A stretch of DNA of 64,000 nucleotides from Subsaximicrobium wynnwilliamsii (lineage in GTDB: Bacteria; Bacteroidota; Bacteroidia; Flavobacteriales; Flavobacteriaceae), in contig NZ_VORM01000020.1 in assembly GCF_007997225.1 (NCBI RefSeq), forward strand, positions 1 to 64,000, given 5' to 3'. The first letter of the stretch is position 1. Each line of letters opens with the position of its first letter. Position numbers and translations under genes: made by a program. The notes under the pieces are model-generated. The model had not been told where the DNA came from. It searched no databases and saw nothing but the letters and a program-made list of their open reading frames with translations. Shown piece by piece: positions 29,698-39,378 of the stretch.

Positions 29698-29772
29698 GGG
29701 CAATTAGCTCAGTTGGTTCAGAGCACCTCGTTTACACCGAGGGGGTCGGGGGTTCGAATCCCTCATTGCCCA
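29698..29772 (+). tRNA. tRNA-Val (anticodon TAC)
   Basis: The acceptor stem GGGCAAT/ATTGCCC, D-arm AGCTCAGTTGGTTCAGAGC, anticodon stem CCTCG/CGAGG with loop TTTACAC, and T-arm GGTTCGAATCC are all present. The anticodon TAC reads Val codons. CCA is not encoded. Confidence 0.95.
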
Positions 29773-29795
29773 CTAGAACAAAATCAGATTTTACT

Positions 29796-29832
29796 AAAAC
29801 CCCGCAAACATCATTGTTTGCGGGGTTTTTAA
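29796..29832 (+). terminator. Terminator behind tRNA-Val
   Basis: CCCCGCAAACA / TGTTTGCGGGG form an 11-bp GC-rich stem with a TCAT loop, flanked by A and T runs. Confidence 0.88.
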
Positions 29833-29882
29833 TTTTTTACAATAGCATATAAAATCAAATAAAACTATCTATTATGCTGCAG

Positions 29883-29923
29883 ATTCGGGAGTATAATTTT
29901 TTAAAAATAAATGACTCCCGAAT
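29883..29923. repeat. 10-bp inverted repeat upstream of the integrase
   Basis: ATTCGGGAGT (29883-29892) and ACTCCCGAAT (29914-29923) are perfect inverted copies around an AT-rich 21-bp centre, about 90 bp before the integrase ATG. It could be a recombinase arm site or an operator; this is inferred. Confidence 0.45.
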
Positions 29924-30008
29924 AGGTTTAAGTCAATGATAATCAGAAGTTGGACTTTTGTTTATCTCAGAATAAAGAAGTACTTTCAAGGTAAAATATA
30001 CCTTTTGA

Positions 30009-31238
30009 ATGTCGTTTGCCATATCCATTTTGTTTCATATCCGAAAAACAAAGACAGATTCTAATGATCTGGCCAATATTTATTGTCGTATTACAGTTGA
30101 TGGTACTCGGTCGGAAATGAGTATTTCAAGAAAGATACCAGTAACAAAATGGGATGCTGCTGCTGAACGAGTCAGAGGTACATCGGTCAAAGCTCAAGAA
30201 ATCAATTCGCTGATTAGAAGCATAGAAAATTTCTTTTTTGAGAATCATCAAGAATTATCGAAAAGCGGTCAATCGTTCACAGCTAAAGATCTTCGGGATA
30301 AATACCATGGGAAAAATCAGATTTACAAGTTAGCGTTAGAGCTTTTTCGAGAACACAATAATAAGATTCTTCGTTTGATCCCTGCAGGTGATTATGCACT
30401 AGGAACTTATAAACGCTACGACACCGTTTGTAATCATTTGGAAAATTATATAATTTCCAGTTATAGTATTCCTGATATTCCTATAAAGGATGTGGATTAC
30501 AAATTCATCGAGGGTTTTGCCTTCTATCTCAAAACCGAAAAAAATTGCGCGAATAACACTGCACTCAAATATATTCGGAATTTTAAAAAAGTTATACATA
30601 TTGCGCAAGCGCACGGCTATATCCAAATAGATCCTTTCATCAATTGGAAAATGAAAAAGAAAGTCGTTAACAGGGAAATTCTGTCAGATGCAGAGATCAA
30701 AAGATTGGCTGAAAAGGACTTTGAAATGAACCGTTTAAATCAAGTACGGGATATTTTTATATTTGCCTGTTTTACGGGTCTTGCTTATATCGATGTCCAA
30801 AAGATAAACCAAGATGATATTTTTCTGGGGGATGATGGCGGCCAATGGATCAAAATTAAAAGGACAAAGACAGATACGCCAAGCAGCATACCTATATTGG
30901 CTGAAGCACAGAGAATTTTAGATAAATATGCTAATTATTCCCGAGTTGAAAATGACAACAGATTGTTGCCAGTTGCAAGTAACCAAAAAGTCAACGCCTA
31001 TCTCAAAGAGATTGCCGTGATCTGTCAGATCAAAAAGACTCTTACTTTCCATATGGCCAGACATACATTCGCCACAACCGTGACCCTGTCTAGGGGTGTT
31101 CCCATTGAGACGGTAAGTAAAATGCTGGGACATACCAATCTCACAACCACCCAACACTACGCTAAGGTGCTTGACCTCAAAATAAGTAAAGATATGCAGG
31201 CGTTAAAAGAAAAAGGTAGTCTTTTGATCGACGAATAG
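30009..31238 (+). CDS. Tyrosine-type site-specific recombinase (integrase)
   Basis: This 409-aa integrase has a Bacteroidota arm-type N-terminal domain (RKTKTDSNDLANIYCRITVDG), a SAM-like core-binding domain (about 105-205) and a catalytic domain with HMARHTFATT, LGHTNLTTTQHYAKV and the Tyr nucleophile. The first catalytic Arg position reads FTGLAYIDV, a change common in integrases of this phylum. It lies between tRNA-Val and a disturbed tRNA-Leu locus, so it probably belongs to the island that follows or to a past element. Confidence 0.92.
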   Translation: MSFAISILFHIRKTKTDSNDLANIYCRITVDGTRSEMSISRKIPVTKWDAAAERVRGTSVKAQEINSLIRSIENFFFENHQELSKSGQSFTAKDLRDKYHGKNQIYKLALELFREHNNKILRLIPAGDYALGTYKRYDTVCNHLENYIISSYSIPDIPIKDVDYKFIEGFAFYLKTEKNCANNTALKYIRNFKKVIHIAQAHGYIQIDPFINWKMKKKVVNREILSDAEIKRLAEKDFEMNRLNQVRDIFIFACFTGLAYIDVQKINQDDIFLGDDGGQWIKIKRTKTDTPSSIPILAEAQRILDKYANYSRVENDNRLLPVASNQKVNAYLKEIAVICQIKKTLTFHMARHTFATTVTLSRGVPIETVSKMLGHTNLTTTQHYAKVLDLKISKDMQALKEKGSLLIDE

Positions 31239-31404
31239 TATGAAGTTTGGTAAAACATTTCAATCTCAATGTTATAGATAAAAGGTCATTTTAACCAACC
31301 TAATTATCTGAATGGTTGCAAAAATATTGAATACTTAACAATAAAAATGGCGGTTTGGCGCAGTTCAATAGTGAATCAGGTTTCTGCCCAGAGATTAGCG
31401 CTAA

Positions 31405-31550
31405 ACTTAGGACATAGCGAAATTTATACTGTTAAAATATTAAAATGCGGGCGTGGTGGAATTGGTAGACACGCCAGACTTAGGACATAGCGAAATAAAA
31501 AACGTTAAAATATTAAAATGCAGGTGTGGTGGAATTGGTAGACACGTTAG
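31405..31550 (+). repeat. Two 73-bp tandem units holding tRNA-Leu leader and 5' half
   Basis: ACTTAGGA occurs at 31405, 31478 and 31551 (the last within the intact tRNA-Leu), exactly 73 bp apart. Each unit reads ACTTAGGACATAGCGAAAT, then an AT-rich leader with GTTAAAATATTAAAATG, then a tRNA-Leu 5' half (GTGGTGGAATTGGTAGACACG). The first 5' half (31447-31485) has GCGGGCG and CGCCAG, while the intact gene has GCAGGTG and GTTAG. The copies are therefore not simple identical duplicates. They are probably attachment-site scars at the anticodon loop. Confidence 0.75.
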
Positions 31551-31601
31551 ACTTAGGATCTAATGCAGCGATGTGTGGGAGTTCGAGTCTCCCCACCTGT
31601 A
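31520..31601 (+). tRNA. tRNA-Leu (anticodon TAG)
   Basis: The acceptor stem GCAGGTG/CACCTGT, D-arm, anticodon stem TTAGA/TCTAA with loop CTTAGGA (anticodon TAG), a short variable arm and the T-arm GAGTTCGAGTCTC are present. It is the third, intact member of a 73-bp array of tRNA-Leu 5' halves. Confidence 0.92.
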
Positions 31602-31605
31602 CAAA

Positions 31606-31633
31606 AGCCGAAGAGAAATCTTCGGCTTTTTTC
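31606..31633 (+). terminator. Terminator behind tRNA-Leu
   Basis: AGCCGAAGA and TCTTCGGCT form a 9-bp stem with a short GAAA-type loop, followed by a T run, directly after the tRNA. Confidence 0.85.
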
Positions 31634-31763
31634 ATTTAAAAACCTTTCAAAAAAGGGTCAGGTACAACATAGGTACAACATTTTGATATTTTGAAGGCAA
31701 CATTTGTTTTAATGTCAACTGATTTTATTTGTTCTTAAATCCTAGTAATTTTCAATTAGAATA

Positions 31764-33270
31764 ACTCAAGTTTCGCACTTAATTTAAGCTGCTAATTTAC
31801 TGTTATTTGCAGGATCTGGTGGATAGGTCAAGAACGACAAAGATTCATTATAAAGTACTAACCTTCTTGCAATTGAGTTAATGTCTATATCCTTGACCAA
31901 TAAATCCAAAACTTCCAAAATATCCACGATTGCCAAAAGCAACCTTTCATTGAGCTTATGTTCGAGGTAATCCTGTTTTATGTCCTTGAATATACCGCCA
32001 ATGGTCTGATAAGCTTCCATCCTGTGCCTCAAGCTTATCAATAAGTACCGAACCATCGTTAGTGTGGTCTGGGCCACCTGCACGTCAAAATTCGTGGATT
32101 GGCATTTGCCCAGGCCCAACAATTGTTTGGCCTCTTTGAAGAATACTTCTATCGTCCAGCGGATGCTGTATATCTCCATGGTCTTTTTAAAACTCAATTT
32201 TGTGTTGGTGGTGATTATGGTGTGCCACGCCCCGTTGACGCCCCTTTTGGAGAGGAACACCTTTACTTTTACTCCATCGATCTCGCCAACATATTGGAAG
32301 TAGTACAGCTTTAGCGACCTTTGCCTTGACATTTTGCCCTTGCGCTTTCTGAGCTGTTTGATGGAGTGTTCCTTCCCATCTATGGAAAGCTTGCTGTTGT
32401 ACTTGTACATCCCAATGACGTGCACCTTTTTATTAACCTTCAAAAGTTTGTTTATCAAGCTTATGGAGGTAAACCAACTGTCCGTCAAAATATAGTCAAC
32501 CTCTATCTTACGCTGATTGATGCGCTTGAACATATCCACCAGCATACCCGTTTTTTTCGAGTTCAGCTCCCTAAAGCGTTTTACAACGGGCAGCCCCTTG
32601 CCTCTTTTGGTTTTCTTTTGCTGTTTGCGTTGTTTGCCCGTCAGGCCGTATTTGTTCTTTTTGTTGTCCTTGTTCTCCCTGTGGAAACTGAAATCCACGG
32701 GGATGAAAACGCTCCCGTTCCAGTAGCCTGCAACAAGGAGCTTAAAGCCAAAAATGAAGCGGTGGTTCACATGGTCAAAGGTCTTGGATAGCCCTTCTAT
32801 TTTTTTGCCACGCTTCCCTATATCGGTATCATCGAATATCAAACATTTATGATCGTCCTCTGGCGTGGTAAAATCACGGTCGAGCGACAGGTAGCGTTTT
32901 ACAAACAGCAAAAGCAGGTTGCGCCAGTCCATTTTCTGATTGGTCAAAGCCCTGTAATAGGTATCTTTTTGGGCTTTCACATCAACTGTGGACTTGCCAT
33001 CGAAGACAGAGCCTATACTTTCCACATCCATAAAAGGTAGGGCCAGGATCAACTTTATTAACTCCCAAAACGGGACACCGGATTGTTTCACGGACTTGAA
33101 AAGTTTTGAAGTCTTGGGTTTTAGCAATATCTTTGTTTTGTAGCATATTTGTATTTTCTTGTTTGCACTTTAAAAATACTTAAAAACCAGGCCATTGGCA
33201 AGGTTTGTATGCTACATTTTTTCTTTTTTTACCCTAAAATCTCAGTGTTTTTAGGGTGCGAAACTTGAGT
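31764..33270 (-). mobile_element. IS4-type insertion sequence, complete
   Basis: The element is 1507 bp. Perfect 15-bp terminal inverted repeats are visible: ACTCAAGTTTCGCAC at 31764-31778 and GTGCGAAACTTGAGT at 33256-33270. A 7-bp target duplication TAGAATA flanks it (31757-31763 and 33271-33277). It contains a single DDE transposase gene. Intact ends and duplication indicate a fairly recent insertion. Confidence 0.93.
31784..33127 (-). CDS. IS4-like DDE transposase
   Basis: The 447-aa product has the DDE residues in LIFDDTDIGKRG, ILTDSWFTS and the IRWTIEVFFKEAKQLLGLG segment. The last corresponds to the YREK-type signature of IS4-superfamily transposases. It fills the 1.5-kb element between perfect inverted repeats. 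The frame is uninterrupted, so it may be active. Confidence 0.92.
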   Translation of the reverse strand: MLKPKTSKLFKSVKQSGVPFWELIKLILALPFMDVESIGSVFDGKSTVDVKAQKDTYYRALTNQKMDWRNLLLLFVKRYLSLDRDFTTPEDDHKCLIFDDTDIGKRGKKIEGLSKTFDHVNHRFIFGFKLLVAGYWNGSVFIPVDFSFHRENKDNKKNKYGLTGKQRKQQKKTKRGKGLPVVKRFRELNSKKTGMLVDMFKRINQRKIEVDYILTDSWFTSISLINKLLKVNKKVHVIGMYKYNSKLSIDGKEHSIKQLRKRKGKMSRQRSLKLYYFQYVGEIDGVKVKVFLSKRGVNGAWHTIITTNTKLSFKKTMEIYSIRWTIEVFFKEAKQLLGLGKCQSTNFDVQVAQTTLTMVRYLLISLRHRMEAYQTIGGIFKDIKQDYLEHKLNERLLLAIVDILEVLDLLVKDIDINSIARRLVLYNESLSFLTYPPDPANNSKLAA

Positions 33271-33329
33271 TAGAATAATAAATTCTATCGAATCATAACT
33301 TTTATTGCTTCTTAAGAGAAGTTTATTAT

Positions 33330-33930
33330 CAAAAAATATGTACGCAAGTTAAACCCATAAAATTCTGTGTAGTATTGAATATGAGTTCTCTTTCTACTGC
33401 ACTTTTGGTTTCTTCTTTATTAATAATCTTTAAGGTAATTTCTAAATCATCGAAACCTATTTCATTTAAAGGCTCAATAAGAATCTTGTCAGTATATAGT
33501 TTAAATTCTGCTCTGTCTAAAACTAATAGAACGTCAATTGTAAATGTTAGATATTCCATACTGTCTATAGCTTTGAAAAGACTATAATTCTCAAAAGTCT
33601 GTCGAAGTGGAAAATGGATGTGATCTTTAAATAACTTCTTGCCTATGAGTTTTAAAAATTTATAGGCATTATCAGAGAATGAGTATTTATTGTAATTAGT
33701 TAAGTCATTATCTAAATAGTATTTAGAAGACTATCTACGATACGTTGGGCATGGGGTATGCGTTCATTAGAATCGTATTCACTGGCCTTGTTAATAGAAA
33801 TTTCCAACTCGTGATCATCAAATTCGTCAGGAATGTAACTTTTCTATATTTTTTCAGAAAGGATAAATAGCGTAAGACCTTCCTTTTTACTTGAGATTAG
33901 CCTATCATAGAAATCGTTTAAATCTTGTAA
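33330..33930 (-). pseudogene. Decayed gene of unknown family
   Basis: The minus strand gives consecutive protein-like segments: FYDRLISSKKEGLTLFILSE, then a TAG at 33844-33846, then DEFDDHELEISINKASEYD and IPHAQRIVDSLL. A frame change near 33725 follows, then SDNAYKFLKLIGKKLF and a tail ending FNTTQNFMGLTCVHIF. No start codon is left. The family is not recognised. It lies between the IS element and the defence-like operon and may be the relic of another island gene. Confidence 0.55.
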
Positions 33931-34112
33931 TTTTTATCGATGGTGATTGTTTTTGACTTTTAAGTAAGATAATAATTATTAAAAAAAATGTCTCCCAAAA
34001 ACTTTCATTTTTTATTGTAACCCACATATTCAATGTCAAATTTACTATTTTGTAATTTAATAAAAATAAACCCTTATAATGCTCAAACACGCACGACATA
34101 ACTACAGCAACT

Positions 34113-34784
34113 ATGGCATATCCAGACGGTAGCGCTACCCATATAGGTGTTGAGTATCAATGTTGGTTTTTGGCTTTACAAATCTCCTTTAGCTTTTTTG
34201 AGCCAGATAGGATTATTTATCCTGAAGCATTTATCACTGATGTAAGTATTATTGATGATATAAAGGTGGTGGAAAATGGGGTAACAACATTTTATAATGT
34301 AAAGCATATATCGCCAGCTAAAAGTATGCATTGGAATATTAGTGAATTAGTTTCCAATTGTGTGGTAAAACACATTAAGCAACAATATGAAGTTGATCGG
34401 AAAGCTAAGATTGTATTTGTATCCCAAAGTGATTGCTATTTAATAACAGAAGTCTTTCAACGTGCAGTAAATGCTATTACAGTTAACGATTTGGATATGG
34501 TGCTTGCATCAAAAAGATGTATAGAAAATTGGGAAAGTGCTAAAGAAGTTTTCGATTACGATGACCAAACCTTACTTGGACTAGCGCAAAATGTTTCTAT
34601 GAGATGTTTGCCACTCTATGAAATTAAAAAACTAATCGAGCATCGTTTCACAACATTAGGTCATCATAAGAATTTGGCGAATCTATTTGTGGCAAAAAGT
34701 TTAGAATGTTCGGGTCGAAAAACTAGGATAACAAAAGGGCTAATTAATGGATGGTTACTTGAATGTGGCATCAATTTTAAATAA
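34113..34784 (+). CDS. Cap4/DUF4297-like protein upstream of STAND gene
   Basis: This 223-aa protein starts GSATHIGVEYQCWFLALQIS. It has a putative PD-(D/E)xK-type core in FITDVSIIDDIKVVENG...FYNVKHIS (Asp48/Asp49, then Asn-Val-Lys at 62-64). That layout matches the N-terminal nuclease domain of DUF4297/Cap4-type proteins, where Q-x-K is usual; Asn in place of Gln is unusual. The Cap4 sensing domain is missing. The STAND gene begins 9 bp downstream, so the two form an operon. An accessory or sensor role in anti-phage defence is inferred. Confidence 0.6.
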   Translation: MAYPDGSATHIGVEYQCWFLALQISFSFFEPDRIIYPEAFITDVSIIDDIKVVENGVTTFYNVKHISPAKSMHWNISELVSNCVVKHIKQQYEVDRKAKIVFVSQSDCYLITEVFQRAVNAITVNDLDMVLASKRCIENWESAKEVFDYDDQTLLGLAQNVSMRCLPLYEIKKLIEHRFTTLGHHKNLANLFVAKSLECSGRKTRITKGLINGWLLECGINFK

Positions 34785-34793
34785 ATTCGATAA

Positions 34794-37700
34794 ATGAAAC
34801 AAGATTTATATGCTAATAGAGCGTTAGATTTCAATAAGCTAGATCATAGGGAGTTTGAAGAGGTGGTGTATCATTATTTTAAGGATCAGATTGATAAAGA
34901 TCTGTATTATGGAATTTATGATAACGTAGAGCTTTCTTCTAGTGTTGGAGAACGTGGAGCTGATGCTATGCTTTTTCTAGATGGAAAAATAACGGGCATA
35001 GTGCAATGCAAAAAGTATAAATCCAATCTAACAATAGATTTGGTATTATCAGAGATTATAAAATTTTTATTATACCACATTTTAGAAACTCAATTATCCA
35101 ATAAAAATACCTCTTCTTTAATCAACGACATCAAAGATTTTAGCTACTACTTTGTTGTATCAAAAGATTTTACCCAAGCTACAAAATTACTTTTGGCTAG
35201 TTTCAATCAAAAATGGTCTACAAAGAACATTCCCTCAATTATTTCTAAGGTTACTTCTGTTAAATCTTTTGAAAAATTAAATATTGAGAAAGCCCAAGAG
35301 CAATTAAAAGAACTTCTTAATTCCATAAATGTAGTGCCGATAACAGCAGTAGATTTAGATCCTATAGTACGAATTAATCCTTATTTAAAAAACCGATATT
35401 TCTCACCGCAATCGTTAGTTGGCAAAGAACAAAAAGATATTTTTATAAAACAGAATAACACTAATGAAGATGATTCTATTAGCAAGGAGTTTGCAGTTAA
35501 AAAAACTGAGTTAATTTCAAATGACATAACACGAGTAAAATCTTTTTTTGGCAAGAACGAATTGCTTAAAATCAAGCGTGCCGAGACAGAAGAAATTTTT
35601 GAATGGATACAACAAAAGCCTAAAGAAAATGAATTGAACATAGCTGTCGTTGCTGGTAATGCAGGAATGGGCAAATCAGTGATTCTATCTCAACTCTATT
35701 CTAAACTAAAGTCTGAAAATATTCCTGTAATCTCTTTAAAAGCTGATAGATTAATATTTAATTCGATTAAGGATTTAGAATCCGAATATAATCTCGATGT
35801 AAGTTTTGAAAAATTATTTGATAGACTTATTGAATCTGATAAGACAGGAGTTCTTTTAATTGATCAGATAGATGCTTTATCTCAAGCTTTATCATCAGAC
35901 TTAAAACCACTAAAGTTCTACGATAATCTTATACAGAGGTTTACAAGCCATCCAAAAGTAAAAATTGTTATCTCTACTAGAATTTATGACCTTAATTATG
36001 ATCCTATTATATCTAATTACAAGGGAAAGAAAAGTTTTATAATTAGGGCGCTTAAAAGAGATGTTCTAATCGATGTGTTAAAACGCTCTGGAATTGAGAA
36101 GGTAGGACAATTTACAGAAGCTTTTCTAGAATTAATTGCTGTTCCTTTACATCTTGATGTGTTCTTAAAGGTTTACTCAGAAAGTCTTAAGGTCAAAGAA
36201 ATTAAGAGTCTTCAAGATTTGTATTCGCAATTATGGAAACAGAAAATTTTGGAAGCAAAGCGTTTTAATATAACTGCTGTAAACCCAGAAAATCTATCTG
36301 ATTTTATATTTAAAGTAGCTTTAAAAATGTACGATCTTCAAGAAATAAATTTAGATGCTAGATTATTTGAAGACCAATATTTTAAAGAGATAAAATTTCT
36401 AAAATCAGAAGGTATCCTTGTTGACGCTAAAAACATTGAGTTTTTTCATCAATCGTTCTTTGATTATGCCTATGCAAGAAACTTTATAAACGGAGAAAAA
36501 GATTTACTCACAGATATCCTAAATAGACATCAAGGATTGTTTGTAAGATCAAAAATTAAACAAATCCTAAATTATAAAAGTAGTGTATTGCATCATGAAT
36601 ATGTGAGTGATGTCAATAAAATTTTGCAACATAAAGAGGTTCGTTTTCATATTAAGCTATTAATCCTGCAAGAAATTGCATTTCAAGAAAGCCCAACTAT
36701 TGCCGAGCAAAACACTGTTGAACACATAGTATTTGCAGATGATGAATTAAAAAGTGCCTTTAATACATCACTTATGGATCAAGGATGGTTATCGTTTTTT
36801 ATTAATAGGGATATTTTTAGAGAAGATATTGAAAATAATAATGATGAGCTAAAAACTCAAATAACAAGTTCTTTAAGACGAGTTGCTTTAGCTGAGAATA
36901 ATGAGAATTTACTCAAGTACTACAAAACTTTAAAAGATTCTTCCATCAAAGATGAGTTAATAATAGATTATCTATGGCAAATAGGCGAGGTTAAAAGTGA
37001 ACTTGCAATAGAATTAATTGAAAATGTTTTTAGCCGAAAAAAAGAATACTCAAAGCAATACTGGTTTTATAGTATCCTAGAAAACACATCAACAAATTTT
37101 CCAACATGGACAGCCAAAAACCTACGTGAGCATATTGATATTGTTAAAGGGACAGATATAAATGACGATAAAAATTATTTCTACACACAACATTTAGGCG
37201 GTCGGATATATGAAAAGCTTTGGGCGAAACACCCAGATGTTGCCTATACACTAGTAAAAGATGTTATAACTGAAATTATATCAAAACGTAAATTTGAAAG
37301 AAATGGCATTATAGAACTAGATTCAGCCTTTCTATTATATGATAGAAAAAACCTTGATTTGTATAAGCATAATAAGCAATTAGATATTCTTCAAACTTAT
37401 CTCGAAGGTAAATTCATAACCGATCCGAATTTTGTAAGAGATGAAGTAAATAAATATCTTGATTCTAATAGAATTGTATATATAATAATTGGTTTTAGTA
37501 TCATCTTTAAATATCCTAAAGAGTTTAAAAACGAAGCGTATCCTTTTTTCTCAGATACCACAAAGCTTGAGGAATTATATAGTTTAAACCGATATTTGAA
37601 TTATATGATGTTAGAGGTATTTGGTCAAATGTATCATGTGCTAAATGATGAAGAAAAAAATAAAATAGAAGATATATTATTATCAAACTTTAGAAAAAGA

Positions 37701-39278
37701 GTTGAATTACGAGTTATTATAAATGATGATGGCTCTAAAAGGAAAAATAAATATTACGGAATAGGTAAGTATGAATTACTTAATTCTATAAATGATAAAG
37801 GCAAGATGCCAAAGCATTTAAAAAAGGATTATTTAGAGTTATTTCGAAAATTTGGAGCTATTAAAAACGAAGAGCCTGAAGGCACGGTAGTTTTTGTCAA
37901 TAGAGACCCGCTAGGTAATCCTGAATATGACAAATTCTCCCTAGAAGACTGGCGAAATAGTTTTAAAACCTACACCCATACAAATAAAAATTACAACAGT
38001 TGGAATCAACCAGCAGAATATGAACACGGTCGAAAATTTGTAACAGTTGTCTCAGAAGAACCGAATAAATTCATTGATTTCGTGTATAATATAATTGATG
38101 ATAGCGAAATATCAAATACATATATAGTAAAAGCACTTGAAGGATTAAAAGAAGGTGGAATTGATGTAGATAAGCTTAAGGATGTATTTCTTTATGCAAT
38201 AAATCAAAGAAAATATGAAAAAGAAAATACACTTTATCTAATTTGGGTAACACGATATTTTACAGATAAAAAAAAGGTGTACCCAGAAATATTAGATTAT
38301 TTAAAACTACAGATTGTTTCAGGAGATGAGGGTAGAGAAAATTTAAATGATGCTTTATCAACAGGGATTAATTCAATAAGAGGCGCTGCTGCCAGCAGTC
38401 TTGTAGATTATAGTTTTTCTAACAAGACATTTAATTTTGTTTGTGAAACGCTTCAATTATTGGTGGATAATTCTCGTCCATCCACAAGAGCTTCTGCTAT
38501 CTATAAATTACAATATTTATTAAAATACGGTAAGGAGGAAATTTTAAATCTATTTTTAGGATTAGCTAAAGATTATGATGCAGGTGTATTAAAAATATCG
38601 ATTAATCCGCTGCAATATTTAGTTCACTACAATTTTGAAAGGTTGATTCCATTCTTTGAAAGCGCTTTACAAGTCAAGGAGTCTAATAAAGAAATAGGTA
38701 AATTAATAACTATAGGTTATTGTAATAACTATGTTGAAGCTGATGATTTATTAGAATCATTTTTAAAACATAATGAGCCAAATAGTATAATAAAAACAGC
38801 TTTTGAGTTTATCGAAAATGGACATAAAGTTGAAATGGCACTCACACTTGTAATGAGATTTTTAGACTTAGAATCTAAAGAAGTTGGAGAGATTTATAAT
38901 AGAGCATTCTTTCATTTGAAACCAAAACAGTTTAAAAAATTACGTACTTTTCTTTTTGAATATGTTGAATCTTCCGTAGGAAAATGGAGAGAGTACCCTT
39001 TTTATGATTTCTTATTAGAATGTTCAGGAGAACACTATGATGATTGTATAAATTTAGCCAGAGAATATAAAAATCATTACGAACCAAATGTTACCCAAAG
39101 AGGATTACAAAACGCTCCTTTAAAAGTAATAATTAGCTCATACAATGCAGTGAGAGAATATGACAAATCAAATCCTATTTTAGATAAAGCGATGGATATT
39201 TTTGATGATATGCTAAAGAACGAAGATTATATAAACGCTTCGGCTCATCAAATTTTAAAAGATGTTGATTCTTATTAA
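34794..39278 (+). CDS. Mrr-like nuclease/STAND NTPase with long C-terminal repeat region (Avs-like)
   Basis: This 1494-aa protein begins with an Mrr-like restriction endonuclease domain (Asp57 in GERGADAML and Gln71/Lys73 in IVQCKKY). A STAND NTPase follows: Walker A GNAGMGKS at 288-295 and Walker B LLIDQIDAL with Asp357. From about 600 onward there is a long array of helical pairs, probably HEAT/TPR-like repeats for target recognition. This order is that of antiviral STAND (Avs) proteins, which bind a phage protein, oligomerise and cut DNA. The gene is AT-rich and sits in a tRNA-linked island between two IS elements. Confidence 0.8.
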   Translation: MKQDLYANRALDFNKLDHREFEEVVYHYFKDQIDKDLYYGIYDNVELSSSVGERGADAMLFLDGKITGIVQCKKYKSNLTIDLVLSEIIKFLLYHILETQLSNKNTSSLINDIKDFSYYFVVSKDFTQATKLLLASFNQKWSTKNIPSIISKVTSVKSFEKLNIEKAQEQLKELLNSINVVPITAVDLDPIVRINPYLKNRYFSPQSLVGKEQKDIFIKQNNTNEDDSISKEFAVKKTELISNDITRVKSFFGKNELLKIKRAETEEIFEWIQQKPKENELNIAVVAGNAGMGKSVILSQLYSKLKSENIPVISLKADRLIFNSIKDLESEYNLDVSFEKLFDRLIESDKTGVLLIDQIDALSQALSSDLKPLKFYDNLIQRFTSHPKVKIVISTRIYDLNYDPIISNYKGKKSFIIRALKRDVLIDVLKRSGIEKVGQFTEAFLELIAVPLHLDVFLKVYSESLKVKEIKSLQDLYSQLWKQKILEAKRFNITAVNPENLSDFIFKVALKMYDLQEINLDARLFEDQYFKEIKFLKSEGILVDAKNIEFFHQSFFDYAYARNFINGEKDLLTDILNRHQGLFVRSKIKQILNYKSSVLHHEYVSDVNKILQHKEVRFHIKLLILQEIAFQESPTIAEQNTVEHIVFADDELKSAFNTSLMDQGWLSFFINRDIFREDIENNNDELKTQITSSLRRVALAENNENLLKYYKTLKDSSIKDELIIDYLWQIGEVKSELAIELIENVFSRKKEYSKQYWFYSILENTSTNFPTWTAKNLREHIDIVKGTDINDDKNYFYTQHLGGRIYEKLWAKHPDVAYTLVKDVITEIISKRKFERNGIIELDSAFLLYDRKNLDLYKHNKQLDILQTYLEGKFITDPNFVRDEVNKYLDSNRIVYIIIGFSIIFKYPKEFKNEAYPFFSDTTKLEELYSLNRYLNYMMLEVFGQMYHVLNDEEKNKIEDILLSNFRKRVELRVIINDDGSKRKNKYYGIGKYELLNSINDKGKMPKHLKKDYLELFRKFGAIKNEEPEGTVVFVNRDPLGNPEYDKFSLEDWRNSFKTYTHTNKNYNSWNQPAEYEHGRKFVTVVSEEPNKFIDFVYNIIDDSEISNTYIVKALEGLKEGGIDVDKLKDVFLYAINQRKYEKENTLYLIWVTRYFTDKKKVYPEILDYLKLQIVSGDEGRENLNDALSTGINSIRGAAASSLVDYSFSNKTFNFVCETLQLLVDNSRPSTRASAIYKLQYLLKYGKEEILNLFLGLAKDYDAGVLKISINPLQYLVHYNFERLIPFFESALQVKESNKEIGKLITIGYCNNYVEADDLLESFLKHNEPNSIIKTAFEFIENGHKVEMALTLVMRFLDLESKEVGEIYNRAFFHLKPKQFKKLRTFLFEYVESSVGKWREYPFYDFLLECSGEHYDDCINLAREYKNHYEPNVTQRGLQNAPLKVIISSYNAVREYDKSNPILDKAMDIFDDMLKNEDYINASAHQILKDVDSY

Positions 39279-39378
39279 ATACTAAATTACCAATCGTACA
39301 GGGCTAAATTTTATATTACACTAACGTATAGCGCTTTGAAAAAATTATGAACTAAAATTAGGGAATATTATACTATCA

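Noticed and set aside
29655-29852. Open frame spanning the tRNA-Val gene
   Set aside because: It is the translated tRNA and its terminator.
32099-32791. Plus-strand open frames inside the IS4 transposase gene
   Set aside because: They are antisense shadows of an intact transposase and have low-complexity, non-family composition.
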